A stretch of 64,000 nt of DNA from Pandoraea commovens (GTDB lineage Bacteria > Pseudomonadota > Gammaproteobacteria > Burkholderiales > Burkholderiaceae). This document shows, one piece after another, positions 43,175 to 52,731 of the stretch (positions are counted from its first letter, which is position 1; each line of letters opens with the position of its first letter). The notes below the pieces were generated by a model. It was not told the DNA's origin. It did no database searches and worked only from the letters and a program-made list of their open reading frames with translations. The stretch is taken from positions 434,001 through 498,000 of the forward strand of contig NZ_CABPSA010000003.1 in the NCBI RefSeq assembly GCF_902459615.1, in the 5' to 3' direction. Position numbers and translations under genes: made by a program.

Positions 43175-46002
43175 GCACTGCCCCATCGGACTTAACGGCG
43201 CACGCGACGCGCCGGGCCTCCTCGCCTCGTTCTCTCTGGCTGACGCGCTTCGCGCTCACGTTCATTGCGCTCGTCGCGCTGGTCGTGACGTTCTGCCTGC
43301 CGGGCACGGCGACCGCTACTACCGCCACCACCGCCACTACAGCCACGACGGCCACCAACGTCGCACCTGCCGCCGTTCAGCCCGCCCCGAGCTTCATCGA
43401 TCTCGCCGACGCGCCATCCCCCCTCAAGCTCGACAGGCAGCTACGCCTGCTCGAAGACCCGACCCGGCGCCTCGATGCCACCCAGGCACTCGCCGCACCC
43501 GGCTGGCGCAACGTCGTGCCAAACATGCTCAATGCGGGCTACAGCCGCTCGGCGTTCTGGCTCACGGGTAACGTCTCGAATCCGAGTAACGAACCCGTCA
43601 CGCGGTGGTTAAGCGTCGGCATCGTGCGTCTGGAGGATGTGCGCTTCTACGCGATGCCGTTCGGTGCAACACAGCCAGCCGACATATGGCGCGCCGGACA
43701 CACCGTGCCGCTCGACCAGCACCCTATCGTGTCCGAGACGTCGGTCTTCCCCGTCACGCTCCTTCCGGGGGAAAGGCTCACGTTCCTCTTGCGTGTGGAG
43801 ACACGCTCGTCGGTGAGCATCGTGCCGCAGTTCTGGCAGCCGGACGACTTCCGTCAGTCCGAATCGCGCAACGCCATGATCGCCATGTTGCTCGCCGGTT
43901 CGATGCTCTCCATCGCGCTCTATGCGTTCGTACTGGGCATCGCCCGCCGCGATCCGGTGTTCGTGCTGCTCGCGCTCACGACCATCACGCAGGTGGCGCA
44001 GGACATGGCGTTCCAGGGCTTCCTGTATCGCTACTTCCTGCCGCAGGGCGGCGAGTTCATCGTGCGCGCGCCGAGCTTCTTCTCGACGCTGACCGCTGGC
44101 GTGTTCAGCGCGATGCTGATGATCTTCACCGGCCTTGAGCGAGTCACCCTGTGGCGCTGGGTCTATCGCGCAATGATCGGCCTCATGGGCTTTATGGCGC
44201 TGTGGGTGCTGTTCGGCGATCACCGTGTGGCCGCCTTCACGCATCTGCAACTGCTCACCGTCTTCAACGTGATCTGGGTCGTCTCGCTGGCCGACGGCTG
44301 GCGACGCGGGTTCAAGAACGCACGCCTGAGCCTGCTCTCGTTCTCGCCTGGTTGTCTCGTGCTGTTCTGGCGGCTCGCGATCGTCAACGGCCTGCTGCCG
44401 GAGGACTGGCTCGCCAACACTGCGATGGCATGGAGCACCAATTTCTCCGTGCTGCTGATGCTGACCATCATCGTGGCCGGACGCTCGCGCGAACTCGTGC
44501 GCGAACAACGTGCTGCACAGCGCGAGGTGCTGCAAACGCGCCGCGAAGAACAAGCGCGGCTGGCCAATGCCGTCAACACCCGCACGCGCGAACTGCAAGC
44601 CGCCCTCATCGCCGCCGACGAAGCCAACAGCGCAAAGAGCGATTTCCTTGCGCGCATCAGCCACGATCTGCGCACGCCGCTCACATCGATCATCGGCTTT
44701 GCCGATCTGGTGCAATCGGGCGGACGCGAAGACGCCGACCGCGGCCGCATCATCCGTCGCAGCGCGCATCACATGCTCGCGATGGTCAACGACCTGATCG
44801 AATACGCGGGCGGTGGCGCAGCCGACGCGCTGCACGTCGCCCCCGTCTACACGCACGCGTTCGTCGACGGCATGGCGCACGAAGGCATGAGCCTCGCACG
44901 CAAGCACGACAACGCCTTCCTGCTCGACGTACGTGCGCCGCTTCCGCCGCTGTTGGCCTTCGACGCCAAGCGAGTGCGTCAGGTGCTCGGCAATCTGCTC
45001 GACAACGCGGCGAAGTACACCTCGGACGGCACGATCACGTTGTCGCTGTCCGCCACCCCCGACGCAACACGCGCGGACATCGTGCATGTGAGCTTCGGCG
45101 TAGAGGACTCCGGCTGTGGCATTGCAAAGGACGACCTGCCGCGTGTGTTCGAACCGTTCGCCCGGCTCGACCGCGCGCGGCGTCTGCCCGGCGTGGGGCT
45201 GGGACTCGCCATCGTCAGGCAATGGATCGAGCGCATGGACGGCACTATCGTGATCGACAGCCAGCCTGATGTCGGCACGAAGGTGACGTTCACCTTACCG
45301 CTGCGCGTGGCGCGCGAAGCGGATCTCGTGCCGCAATCGTTCGCGGGCGCCACGCACGCCTTGCCGTCGCTCGACGGCACGGGGTATCACATCTGGCTCG
45401 CCGAAGACTCCCCCGAAATCCGCCAATTCCTGCATGACGAACTGGCCAGTCTGAGCTTTACCGTGAGCACCTTCGGCGACGGCGTGGCGCTCATCGCCGC
45501 GCTGGGCAATCCCAAAGCGCCGCAGCCGGACCTCGTGCTGACGGACCACATGATGCCCAACGCCGACGGACTGGCGGTGGCACGCGCCGCGCGCCGTCGC
45601 TGGCCCGATGTGCCTGTGCTGGCTGTCTCCGCGTCGCCGCAGGTCGTTGCGGGCGCAGGCAGCGAGGGGGACGGTAGCGAGCACGGCTATGACGCGTGTC
45701 TGCTCAAGCCCGTCGAACTGGCGGACCTGCGCAACACGCTGGCGCGTCTGCTCGACCTGCAACGTGACGAGGTACCGGCGAGCGAAGTGGAACAGGAGCG
45801 TGCCATGGTGCGTCCGCCGCGCGAGCGGCTGGTGGAAGCCCGTCAGCTGATCGCGATGGGGGCGATTACCGATCTGATGGACTGGTCGCGCGATCTCAGC
45901 ACACAGGCCCCGCAGTACGACGTCTTCGCTCGTCACGTCCATCAACTCGCGCAACGTGGCGATCTCGCCAGTCTCACGGAGTTGTGCGCGCCGACGCAGT
46001 GA
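43171..46002 (+). CDS. Hybrid sensor histidine kinase with 7TM-DISM input
   Basis: A 943-residue membrane kinase. After a first membrane helix (24-44) and an Ala/Thr repeat (46-63) comes a periplasmic 7TMR-DISM extracellular domain (about 75-225), then seven membrane helices (235-437), a short coiled coil, HisKA with His498 (ISHDLRTPL), HATPase with N-box NLLDNAAKYT and G-box GVGLGLAIV, and a receiver with Asp792 (VLTDHMMPNADG). A final ~100 residues have no clear domain. It overlaps the REC-AraC gene by 4 bp and is its likely partner. The ligand is unknown; DISM domains often bind carbohydrates or other small molecules. Confidence 0.93.
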   Translation: MSTAPSDLTAHATRRASSPRSLWLTRFALTFIALVALVVTFCLPGTATATTATTATTATTATNVAPAAVQPAPSFIDLADAPSPLKLDRQLRLLEDPTRRLDATQALAAPGWRNVVPNMLNAGYSRSAFWLTGNVSNPSNEPVTRWLSVGIVRLEDVRFYAMPFGATQPADIWRAGHTVPLDQHPIVSETSVFPVTLLPGERLTFLLRVETRSSVSIVPQFWQPDDFRQSESRNAMIAMLLAGSMLSIALYAFVLGIARRDPVFVLLALTTITQVAQDMAFQGFLYRYFLPQGGEFIVRAPSFFSTLTAGVFSAMLMIFTGLERVTLWRWVYRAMIGLMGFMALWVLFGDHRVAAFTHLQLLTVFNVIWVVSLADGWRRGFKNARLSLLSFSPGCLVLFWRLAIVNGLLPEDWLANTAMAWSTNFSVLLMLTIIVAGRSRELVREQRAAQREVLQTRREEQARLANAVNTRTRELQAALIAADEANSAKSDFLARISHDLRTPLTSIIGFADLVQSGGREDADRGRIIRRSAHHMLAMVNDLIEYAGGGAADALHVAPVYTHAFVDGMAHEGMSLARKHDNAFLLDVRAPLPPLLAFDAKRVRQVLGNLLDNAAKYTSDGTITLSLSATPDATRADIVHVSFGVEDSGCGIAKDDLPRVFEPFARLDRARRLPGVGLGLAIVRQWIERMDGTIVIDSQPDVGTKVTFTLPLRVAREADLVPQSFAGATHALPSLDGTGYHIWLAEDSPEIRQFLHDELASLSFTVSTFGDGVALIAALGNPKAPQPDLVLTDHMMPNADGLAVARAARRRWPDVPVLAVSASPQVVAGAGSEGDGSEHGYDACLLKPVELADLRNTLARLLDLQRDEVPASEVEQERAMVRPPRERLVEARQLIAMGAITDLMDWSRDLSTQAPQYDVFARHVHQLAQRGDLASLTELCAPTQ

Positions 46003-46065
46003 CGCCGACGCAGTGAAGCAGCGCGTTGCCGATAACGACGCCGCATGAAGACGCCCCAAACGACA

Positions 46066-46089
46066 ACGGCACGCCCGAGAGCGTGCCGT
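46066..46089. terminator. Hairpin between convergent genes
   Basis: ACGGCACGC (46066-46074) pairs with GCGTGCCGT (46081-46089). There is no long T-run; it lies between the convergent hybrid kinase and MHS-carrier genes and probably marks transcript ends. Confidence 0.5.
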
Positions 46090-46111
46090 CGATTATCCGA
46101 TGTCGGTTACA

Positions 46112-47467
46112 TCAGTCGCGAAGCGGCTTGTGGGCCGTCTCCTTCGCCGCGAACAACGCGATGGCCGTGATGGCGAGCGCCGCCGTCACGTACAGCGACA
46201 CCGACAGCGTCGTGCCGTATTCCTTGTAGAGCGTCACGATGATCAGCGGCGCAAAGCCACCGCCGAGAATGCCCGCCAGCGTGTAAGCCAGCGACGACCC
46301 GGCGTAGCGCACGCGTGTCGGGAACTGCTCTGTGACGAACGCCGCCTGCGGGCCGTACATGATCGCGTGGATCACAAGACCGATCACCACGGACAGCACG
46401 ATCAGCGCCGGGCTCGACGTGTCGAGCAACACGAAGAAACCATAGGCCCAGACCACTGCGCACAGCACGCCAAAGCCATACACCGGGCGGCGGCCCAGCT
46501 TGTCGGAAAGCGCGCCGAATAGCGGCACCGTCAGCGCATTGAACGCGGTGCCGACGAGCACCGCCGTGAGCGCCAGCGGTCGCGACAGGTGCAGCGTGCC
46601 GGTCACATACGTCAGCGTAAAGACGACCATCAACGCATAGAGCACGTCCGAGCCGATACGCGAGCCGCCCGCGACCAGCAGGTTGCGCCAGTGCTTACGG
46701 AAGACGTCCGCAATCGGCATTTCCGCCTGACGGTCCGAATGCTGCATCTCTTCGAACATCGGCGTTTCTTCCACGCCGCGACGCACCCACAGGCCGAACG
46801 CCACCAGCACGAGGCTCAGCAGGAACGGCATGCGCCAGCCCCAGGCGAGGAACTCGTCCGGCGAAATCGACAGCGTGATGAGCGCAATCAGACCGGTCGC
46901 GAGCAGCGTGCCGAACGACGGCCCGACCTGCGTCCACGAGGCATTCAACCCGCGCTTGCGCTGATCGCCATGCTCGACCGAGAGCAGCACCGCACCGGCC
47001 CATTCGCCGCCCAGCGCCACGCCCTGCACGAAACGCAATGCGACGAGCAGCACCGGGCTCCAGATGCCGATCGAGGCATAGGTCGGCAGCAGGCCCATCA
47101 GGCCCGTGGTCAGGCCCATAACGACGAGTGTTAGCACCAGTACGGCACGTCGTCCGATCTTGTCGCCGAGGTTGCCGAACACGAAGCCGCCCAGCGGGCG
47201 CGAGACGTAGCCGACGGCGTACGTCGACAAGGCGAGGATGGTGCCCGCGAGCGGGTCCATCGAGGGGAAGAACAGATGGTTGAAGACGAGTGCGGCAAGC
47301 GTGTTGTAGACCGTGAAGTCGTACCACTCAAGCGTGGTGCCGACCATGCTGGCCGTCGCCAGCCTGCCCTTGTTCGCGCCTTGTTTGGCGGGCGCGGCAG
47401 CGGCACCTGATGCGGTGCCGGTGTCCGGTGTGTTCCGGGAGTCCCGCGTGTTCGAATACGTTGTCAT
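46112..47467 (-). CDS. MFS transporter, metabolite:H+ symporter (MHS) family
   Basis: A 451-residue, 12-helix carrier of the MHS family (ProP, ShiA, KgtP type). The features are ATASMVGTTLEWYDFTVYNTLAALVFNHLFFP, FGNLGDKIGRRAVLVLTLVVMG and RFVQGVALGGEWAGAVLLSVEH. The substrate is probably a carboxylic acid or osmolyte. The gene ahead of it (unknown DUF-type) lies 80 bp downstream in coordinates and on the same strand, so they may form an operon with the latter transcribed first. Confidence 0.92.
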   Translation of the reverse strand: MTTYSNTRDSRNTPDTGTASGAAAAPAKQGANKGRLATASMVGTTLEWYDFTVYNTLAALVFNHLFFPSMDPLAGTILALSTYAVGYVSRPLGGFVFGNLGDKIGRRAVLVLTLVVMGLTTGLMGLLPTYASIGIWSPVLLVALRFVQGVALGGEWAGAVLLSVEHGDQRKRGLNASWTQVGPSFGTLLATGLIALITLSISPDEFLAWGWRMPFLLSLVLVAFGLWVRRGVEETPMFEEMQHSDRQAEMPIADVFRKHWRNLLVAGGSRIGSDVLYALMVVFTLTYVTGTLHLSRPLALTAVLVGTAFNALTVPLFGALSDKLGRRPVYGFGVLCAVVWAYGFFVLLDTSSPALIVLSVVIGLVIHAIMYGPQAAFVTEQFPTRVRYAGSSLAYTLAGILGGGFAPLIIVTLYKEYGTTLSVSLYVTAALAITAIALFAAKETAHKPLRD

Positions 47468-47548
47468 GAATGTCTCCGGGGGTGCGCGGGATCAGCCGGG
47501 CAGGCCGACCCCGTGAGTAGGGGAGCAAAGGGAACGAAGAACGCGACG

Positions 47549-48202
47549 TCAGTCGTCGTTGGCACCGAGACGCCACAGCATGGCGAAGCGGGTCACGTCG
47601 GTTGCGGGCAGGCCGTAACTCGCCGCCAGCGTTTCGGCGGCGATACGGACGGCGTCCGGATCGGTGCCTTCGATGAGCACGACGGCGTCGGCCGGCGGCA
47701 GTGCGGCGTCCTTCGCCGTGAGCGACACGGAGAGCGTGGGCACGGTGACCTGAAGCGTGGCGCGCACGATGGCGTCGCCCTGCGCGATTTCGGTGAGTTG
47801 GGCGTCAAGACGCGGGCGCGCCTGCGCCACGGCCGCTTCCGTCAGCACGAAAGCAGCGAGCATGCCGCCCTGACCTTCACCGGCCTCTACATCGAGCGTG
47901 CCGACGCGGCGTTGCGTGCCCTGCATGCGCGCAAAGTTGCGCAGCGACCATTCCGTCTGATGATTGAAGGCCTGCGCATACGGCTCGCTGGTGAACACGC
48001 CAGCGTCCTGTGTGCAGTACAGCGCGAGGTAAGGACGTGCGCTGTCATGCAGCGCCTTGAAGCGTCGGGCGAACTGGAAGCCCGGAATCGCGACGCGCTC
48101 CTGCATGTGTTCGCGGTCGTACCAGCGGTTGAAATCGGTTTCGAAGGCCGGATCGATATTCGTCCAGATACAGAGTTGGGCGCGCGGGGTGGTCACAGTC
48201 AT
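47549..48202 (-). CDS. Unknown protein with ferredoxin-like (dimeric alpha/beta barrel) N-terminal half
   Basis: A 217-residue soluble protein. The N-terminal half (LCIWTNIDPAFETDFNRWYDREHMQERVAIPGFQFARRFKAL...YLALYCTQDAGVF) looks like a dimeric alpha/beta-barrel domain of the EthD/DUF4286 type, as found in small oxygenases or degradative enzymes. The second half repeats a similar pattern more weakly. It precedes the MHS carrier on the same strand, which suggests catabolism of the imported compound. The reaction is unknown. Confidence 0.75.
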   Translation of the reverse strand: MTVTTPRAQLCIWTNIDPAFETDFNRWYDREHMQERVAIPGFQFARRFKALHDSARPYLALYCTQDAGVFTSEPYAQAFNHQTEWSLRNFARMQGTQRRVGTLDVEAGEGQGGMLAAFVLTEAAVAQARPRLDAQLTEIAQGDAIVRATLQVTVPTLSVSLTAKDAALPPADAVVLIEGTDPDAVRIAAETLAASYGLPATDVTRFAMLWRLGANDD

Positions 48203-48422
48203 GAGGCATCCATCGGTGTCGACAATCGGGGGCCGGCCGGGGTGCGCCGCTAAGCAGCATCAGCACGCATGAGGCCGACCGTCCATTTGAGTGTGCAAAA
48301 CGATGGATGGGAGCGTCCAACAAGAAATCAAATTCGCGGCGACAGCAAATTCTTATGACCGGCCCCAAACCCTTGCCGGGCGGGGCCTTCGTGCGGCGTT
48401 TCGCTGTTTCGTGCCGGGTGGC

Positions 48423-49376
48423 TCAGGCGTCGGTCGCGCCCCATGCCGGGGCGGTCATGGCAGCGGCGGGGGGAATCGCGATATCCGGCCCCATGTTCAG
48501 GGCGAACTCGCTGGCCGTGCGCTGCGCCAGACGCGCCACGTTCTCGGCGAGCAGCGCGCCCGTGCGGAACGAGCCGACCAGCGGCAGATTGGGAAAGTTG
48601 GCGTTCACACGCAGCAAATGCAGGCTGTGCTCACCCAGTTCGCGCTGGATGATGGCGGGCGGCAGCATCGCCACCCCGAACCCGTCGGCCACCAGCCGGA
48701 TGATTGCCGCGACCGACGTCATGCAGTTCACCCGCACCGGCCGTTCGGCGGCGACCGAGAACATGCGCTCCAGCGTCTTGTGCGGCCCGGAATTGCGCGA
48801 AAAGCTCACCAACGGATACGCGGCCAGGTCGGCCACGTCGAGCGTTTCGCCCTCCAGATTGAGCTTGGGGCTCGCGACCCAGCGCATCGGGAATTCGGCC
48901 AACGGAAGGTTTTCGACGCCAGCACCGTGTTGCATGTCCGTCTGCAATACGAGATCGAGCGTGCCCGCCTCAAGCTGCTTGCACAGATTGATGGTCGTCT
49001 CGCTCGTGACCTCGATTTCGAGTTGCGGATATTCACGGTGAATTCGCGCCGCCAGATCCGGAAACCAGCTGTGCACGATGGACTCGACGACGCCGATTTT
49101 GAGCACGCCCGGCGGCATGTCCGGATCGCTCAGTTCTCGCTTCATCTCTTGCCCGAGCATGACGATGCGCTCGGCATACGCCAACGCTTTCTGGCCTGCG
49201 GCCGTGAGCGTGACCTCGCGCGCGCTCCGGTCGAACAGGCGCACGCCGAAACTCTGTTCCAGCGATGCAATCCGGCTCGACACCCCCGCCTGCGTCGTGT
49301 GCAGACGTTCGGCCGTCAGCCGGAAATTACGCAGCTTGGCGAGCCAGACGAAGGTTTCGAGAAAACGCAGATTCAT
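48423..49376 (-). CDS. LysR-family transcriptional regulator
   Basis: A 317-residue LysR regulator. The HTH reads LRFLETFVWLAKLRNFRLTAERLHTTQAGVSSRIASLEQSFGVRLFDRSAREVTLT, and the effector domain has GVLKIGVVESIVHSWFPDLAARIHREYPQLEIEVTSE. It is upstream of the alpha/beta-barrel protein and MHS carrier on the same strand (220 bp away) and is the likely regulator of that pair. The ATG at 49376 fits the conserved LysR start; the frame is open upstream. Confidence 0.92.
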   Translation of the reverse strand: MNLRFLETFVWLAKLRNFRLTAERLHTTQAGVSSRIASLEQSFGVRLFDRSAREVTLTAAGQKALAYAERIVMLGQEMKRELSDPDMPPGVLKIGVVESIVHSWFPDLAARIHREYPQLEIEVTSETTINLCKQLEAGTLDLVLQTDMQHGAGVENLPLAEFPMRWVASPKLNLEGETLDVADLAAYPLVSFSRNSGPHKTLERMFSVAAERPVRVNCMTSVAAIIRLVADGFGVAMLPPAIIQRELGEHSLHLLRVNANFPNLPLVGSFRTGALLAENVARLAQRTASEFALNMGPDIAIPPAAAMTAPAWGATDA

Positions 49377-49723
49377 GCGGCATAGGAACGCAGACGTGAT
49401 GACTTGTCTACGCAGAAGTCTTGGGGAAATGCGCATTTTAGCGGGAACACAAAAGACGTCGCCCGCCACATTCCACCCATGAAACACGAATCACGTTCGG
49501 CATCCCTCGCCCACATCCGCCGCCACCCCACGGGCCACTGTTACGGCAGCGCGTTCCTGCCGTGTTTCGTTTCCGTAACGTTTTTTGATATCGGCGCGCG
49601 CCGCGTTCGCCCACACTCCTTACAAATCAAGCAGTTAATGGCTTCAAGAGAATTGGCACGGGATTTGCTGAGTATTTTGCAACGGCCCGTCGAGGCCGGA
49701 GGGCCAAATCTCTGGAGACTGTC
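49377..49723. other. Intergenic region LysR / small unknown gene
   Basis: A 347-bp gap between divergent genes. It contains a hairpin ACGGCAG (49543-49549) with CTGCCGT (49557-49563) followed by T-rich sequence, and a surrounding TTACGG/CCGTAA pair (49541-49578). This could be the end of a short plus-strand transcript or an attenuator; no open frame looks coding. Confidence 0.4.
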
Positions 49724-49936
49724 ATGTCAAGCGCCCATTTCCGCCGACCGCATCCGACAGTGGAACTCGCGCGTTGCGTGTTCCGGCAGCATTACATCCG
49801 CATCATGCAGGCTGAGAATCCCGGCAGCTATGCGGTGCTGGTCGACATCTGGCCGATGGACGGCCGGACGTATTCGAGCATCGATCAGGCCAAGCATGCG
49901 GCCATGCTGTTTATCCGCAATATGGAAAACGACTGA
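49724..49936 (+). CDS. Small unknown protein (70 aa)
   Basis: A 70-residue protein with a central segment VELARCVFRQHYIRIMQAENPGSYAVLVDIW and a conserved-looking C terminus. GGAGA lies 8-12 bases before the ATG at 49724, and the next small gene follows after 55 bp. No domain is recognised; composition is soluble. The match of start, ribosome site and codon use makes it a probable gene. Confidence 0.6.
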   Translation: MSSAHFRRPHPTVELARCVFRQHYIRIMQAENPGSYAVLVDIWPMDGRTYSSIDQAKHAAMLFIRNMEND

Positions 49937-49991
49937 GTCCACGTAAGTGATTCCGCGCCAGCGGCCCTGGCGCGGCCAACGAGACGAGACC

Positions 49992-50354
49992 ATGAAACAT
50001 CACCACACCCGTCACAGCGCCGCCGAGCGGCACGCCCTGGCTACCATGCCGTCCTCGGCCCATTCGTCCGCCCGTGCACGCCAGCCGGTCGTCCTCGATC
50101 CGGCAGGCGATCCGTACGCCCGCATTGCGGTCGAAGCCTACGCCGAGGCCTGCGCGCAGGATCAGCCCTGGCTGGCCGAAGCGCTGCAACGGCAATATCA
50201 GTTGGCAGGCGGCACGCCGTCGAGCGCCGCAGCGATCTGGCGCACGTTCCACGAAGCGCAACAACTGGCGCGCGACGGTAACAATTATGACGAAGCGGCC
50301 TGGACGCACGTGGCGCTCCATTTGTGCGGCGTTCTCGGCGCGATGAATCTGTAA
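49992..50354 (+). CDS. Unknown soluble protein (120 aa)
   Basis: A 120-residue protein with a basic, His-rich N terminus (MKHHHTRHSAAERH) and a helical C-terminal part (AVEAYAEACAQDQPWLAEALQRQYQLAGGTPSSAAAIWRTFHEAQQLA). The ATG at 49992 was chosen with a GAGACGAGAC purine run in front; the frame is open 15 codons upstream. It lies between the 70-residue gene and the O-antigen-ligase-like gene, all on the plus strand. Function unknown. Confidence 0.6.
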   Translation: MKHHHTRHSAAERHALATMPSSAHSSARARQPVVLDPAGDPYARIAVEAYAEACAQDQPWLAEALQRQYQLAGGTPSSAAAIWRTFHEAQQLARDGNNYDEAAWTHVALHLCGVLGAMNL

Positions 50355-50476
50355 TTGTGAAATTTTGAGCAGATCGATGTTTTGGGCGTTGCGTGGCGTC
50401 GACGGAAACCGTGGCGCTGTGGGCATTTCTGGCATACTTCGTGCAAAGTAAATTCCCGCAGTCTGCCTGGTAACCA

Positions 50477-51778
50477 ATGAGCAAGTCCGCCGCGCCGGCA
50501 CCGATTCCCCGTCGGCACCTTTTTGCCAACATTTTCGGCACGCTGATCCTGCTGTTTCCCGCCGTTTCCCTGGTCGTTCCACGCGGCGGGAACACGGCGA
50601 TGTTCCTGACGGTGGCCCTTGGCGCCATCGTCCTTTTCACGGGCCGCGAACGAGGCGAAATCTGTTCGCTCGTACGCGCGAATCCCCACGTCCGCCTGCT
50701 GCTCGTCGCGCTGCTGCTGCCGTTTTTCTCGATTCTGCTCGTCGAAATTCTGCACGGGCGGATTGTCGCGAACACCCTCGACTCCCCCCTGCGCTTCCTG
50801 CTCGCCACCTTCGTATTCCTCGGGCTGCGTCGGATCGTCGACGTCATGCCGAAGTGGACAGATCTGTCGTTCGCCACCGGCGCCATTTGCGCTGCCGTCA
50901 TGGCCTGGTATTCCACCGCGGACATTCTCGCCGCGCGCGCCGAAAGCTCGTTCCTGAACCCGATCCACTTTGGCGATATCGCCGTCCTTCTGGGCATTCT
51001 GTCGGTCGTGTCGATTCATTGGCTGTCGCACGACAAGCCGTGGATCGTCGCATTCAAGCTGCTGGGGGCTGCCGCAGGCTGCTACGCGTCTTGGGCCAGC
51101 CAGTCCCGGGGCGGCTGGATCGTGCTGCCGGTGCTGCTGGTCGTCTGGCTGCTGTGGCGCAATCAGCCGCTGAGCGCCGCGCGGCGCGTGACGATCGGCG
51201 TCTTCGCCGTGGTGCTGCTGGCAGCCACCTTCAGCTCGCATGTCGTGCGCGACCGCTTCGAGATGATCCGATCGGATCTCGTCAGTCTTTCCGCAGGCAA
51301 CCCCAACACCTCGACCGGTATCCGGGTCGAATTGTGGAAGGTCGCCGGCAAACTCATCGGTAAGCACCCGTTGCTCGGCCTCGGCGCGCATGGGTATCGC
51401 GATGCAATGCCCGCCATGGCGGCATCCGGCGAATTGACCCCGCAGGCCGCCGATCTTGGCAAGGGCGAAGTGCACAATCAGATCCTCGCCTATTTCGTCG
51501 ATTACGGATTGCTTGGCCTGCTGTGCATTCTCGGCGTCTACCTCGGCCCGGCCATCTTCTTCATTCGCTCGGCGCAATTGGAACACGACCGCGTCAAGAA
51601 TCGCGCGGCGTTGATGGGATTGATGACGGCCGTCGCCTTCGCCGTCTTCGGACTGACCGTGGAGACCTTCAACCTCAAGGTGACGGTCGCCTTCTATGCG
51701 ACGATGCTGGCTCTGTTTGCCGCGTTCGCCTATCCTGTCGGCTCCTCAGATGACAAATCGCCCGTTGCCAGGCGATAG
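50477..51778 (+). CDS. O-antigen ligase/polymerase family membrane protein
   Basis: A 433-residue protein with about 11-12 membrane helices and the Wzy_C/WaaL pattern: a periplasmic loop with SQSRGGWIVLP (RGG motif) and a large loop with STGIRVELWKVAGKLIGKHPLLGLGAHGYRD and GEVHNQILAYFVDYG (the His of the ligase motif). Such enzymes join undecaprenol-linked glycans to lipid A core or to each other. It is followed after 12 bp by a GT2 glycosyltransferase, which points to lipopolysaccharide or surface-glycan assembly. Ligase versus polymerase cannot be decided. Confidence 0.87.
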   Translation: MSKSAAPAPIPRRHLFANIFGTLILLFPAVSLVVPRGGNTAMFLTVALGAIVLFTGRERGEICSLVRANPHVRLLLVALLLPFFSILLVEILHGRIVANTLDSPLRFLLATFVFLGLRRIVDVMPKWTDLSFATGAICAAVMAWYSTADILAARAESSFLNPIHFGDIAVLLGILSVVSIHWLSHDKPWIVAFKLLGAAAGCYASWASQSRGGWIVLPVLLVVWLLWRNQPLSAARRVTIGVFAVVLLAATFSSHVVRDRFEMIRSDLVSLSAGNPNTSTGIRVELWKVAGKLIGKHPLLGLGAHGYRDAMPAMAASGELTPQAADLGKGEVHNQILAYFVDYGLLGLLCILGVYLGPAIFFIRSAQLEHDRVKNRAALMGLMTAVAFAVFGLTVETFNLKVTVAFYATMLALFAAFAYPVGSSDDKSPVARR

Positions 51779-51790
51779 CGCTGTTCCCCC

Positions 51791-52693
51791 ATGCTAAGCA
51801 TCCTGATTCCCACCTGGAACAACCTGCCGTTCCTTAAGCTGTGCATCGATAGCGTTCGCCGACACTCCGGCGAGGCGCACGAGATTCTCGTGCACGTCAA
51901 CGACGGCAGCGACGGCACGCTCGACTGGGTGCGCGAGCAGGGCTTGCGTCACACGCACAGCAGCGGCAACGTGGGTGTTTGCCTCGCGCTCAATCAGCTC
52001 GCACCGCTCGCGTCGCACGATCAGTTGCTGTTCCTGAACGACGACATGTTCGTCACGCCCGGCTGGGATACCGCACTCATCGATGCCGCCCGCGCGCTCC
52101 AGGCACTCGGCACGCCCGTCTATTACCTCTCGTCGGTCATGGTCGAGCCCAACGCCGGGGTCAGCAAGCAAGTCGTTTCGAAGGATTTCGGCACCACGCC
52201 GGAGACGTTCGACGAAGCTGCGATGCTCGCCTTCGCCGCCTCGCTGGGACGCAGTGACGTGAATGGCGTACCGACGCAACCCACGCTCGTGAGCCGCGCG
52301 TTGTGGCATCTGGTCGGCGGCTACAGCATCGAGTTCGGCCCCGGCATGAGCAGCGACGACGACTTCCTGATGAAGCTCTGGCTGGTCGGCTGCCGGACGT
52401 TTCGTATCGTCGGCAAGAGTGTGGTCTATCACTTCGGTTGCCGCTCGACCGGACGCGTGGTGAAGAATCGCGGCAGTCGCGAATTCCTGATGAAGTGGGG
52501 GATGACGCAGGCCGAGTTCAAGCGCGACTATCTCGATCTCGCGGGCACGCCCGCAGGCGCGGCACTGCCCAACGTGCCGATGCCGAGCGGCAAGAGCCGC
52601 ATCAAACGCGCGCTGCACGGCAGCAAGCCCTACCCGCTTGAAGACCTTGCGCGCTGGGACGCCAACGTCCCGCAACATCTCAAGCTGGACTGA
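51791..52693 (+). CDS. Glycosyltransferase family 2
   Basis: A 300-residue GT-A glycosyltransferase. The start MLSILIPTWNNLPFLKLCIDSVRRHSGEAHEILVHVNDGSDGTLDW is typical of GT2; LLFLNDDMFVTPGW contains the DxD-like NDDM, and SSDDDFLMKLWLVG the later acidic motif. No membrane helix is seen, so it is cytoplasmic or peripheral. It follows the O-antigen-ligase-like gene by 12 bp and probably adds a sugar to the same glycan. Confidence 0.9.
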   Translation: MLSILIPTWNNLPFLKLCIDSVRRHSGEAHEILVHVNDGSDGTLDWVREQGLRHTHSSGNVGVCLALNQLAPLASHDQLLFLNDDMFVTPGWDTALIDAARALQALGTPVYYLSSVMVEPNAGVSKQVVSKDFGTTPETFDEAAMLAFAASLGRSDVNGVPTQPTLVSRALWHLVGGYSIEFGPGMSSDDDFLMKLWLVGCRTFRIVGKSVVYHFGCRSTGRVVKNRGSREFLMKWGMTQAEFKRDYLDLAGTPAGAALPNVPMPSGKSRIKRALHGSKPYPLEDLARWDANVPQHLKLD

Positions 52694-52731
52694 GACGTCC
52701 GGCCTCGCGCCAGTACCGTTGAAACCGTGAA

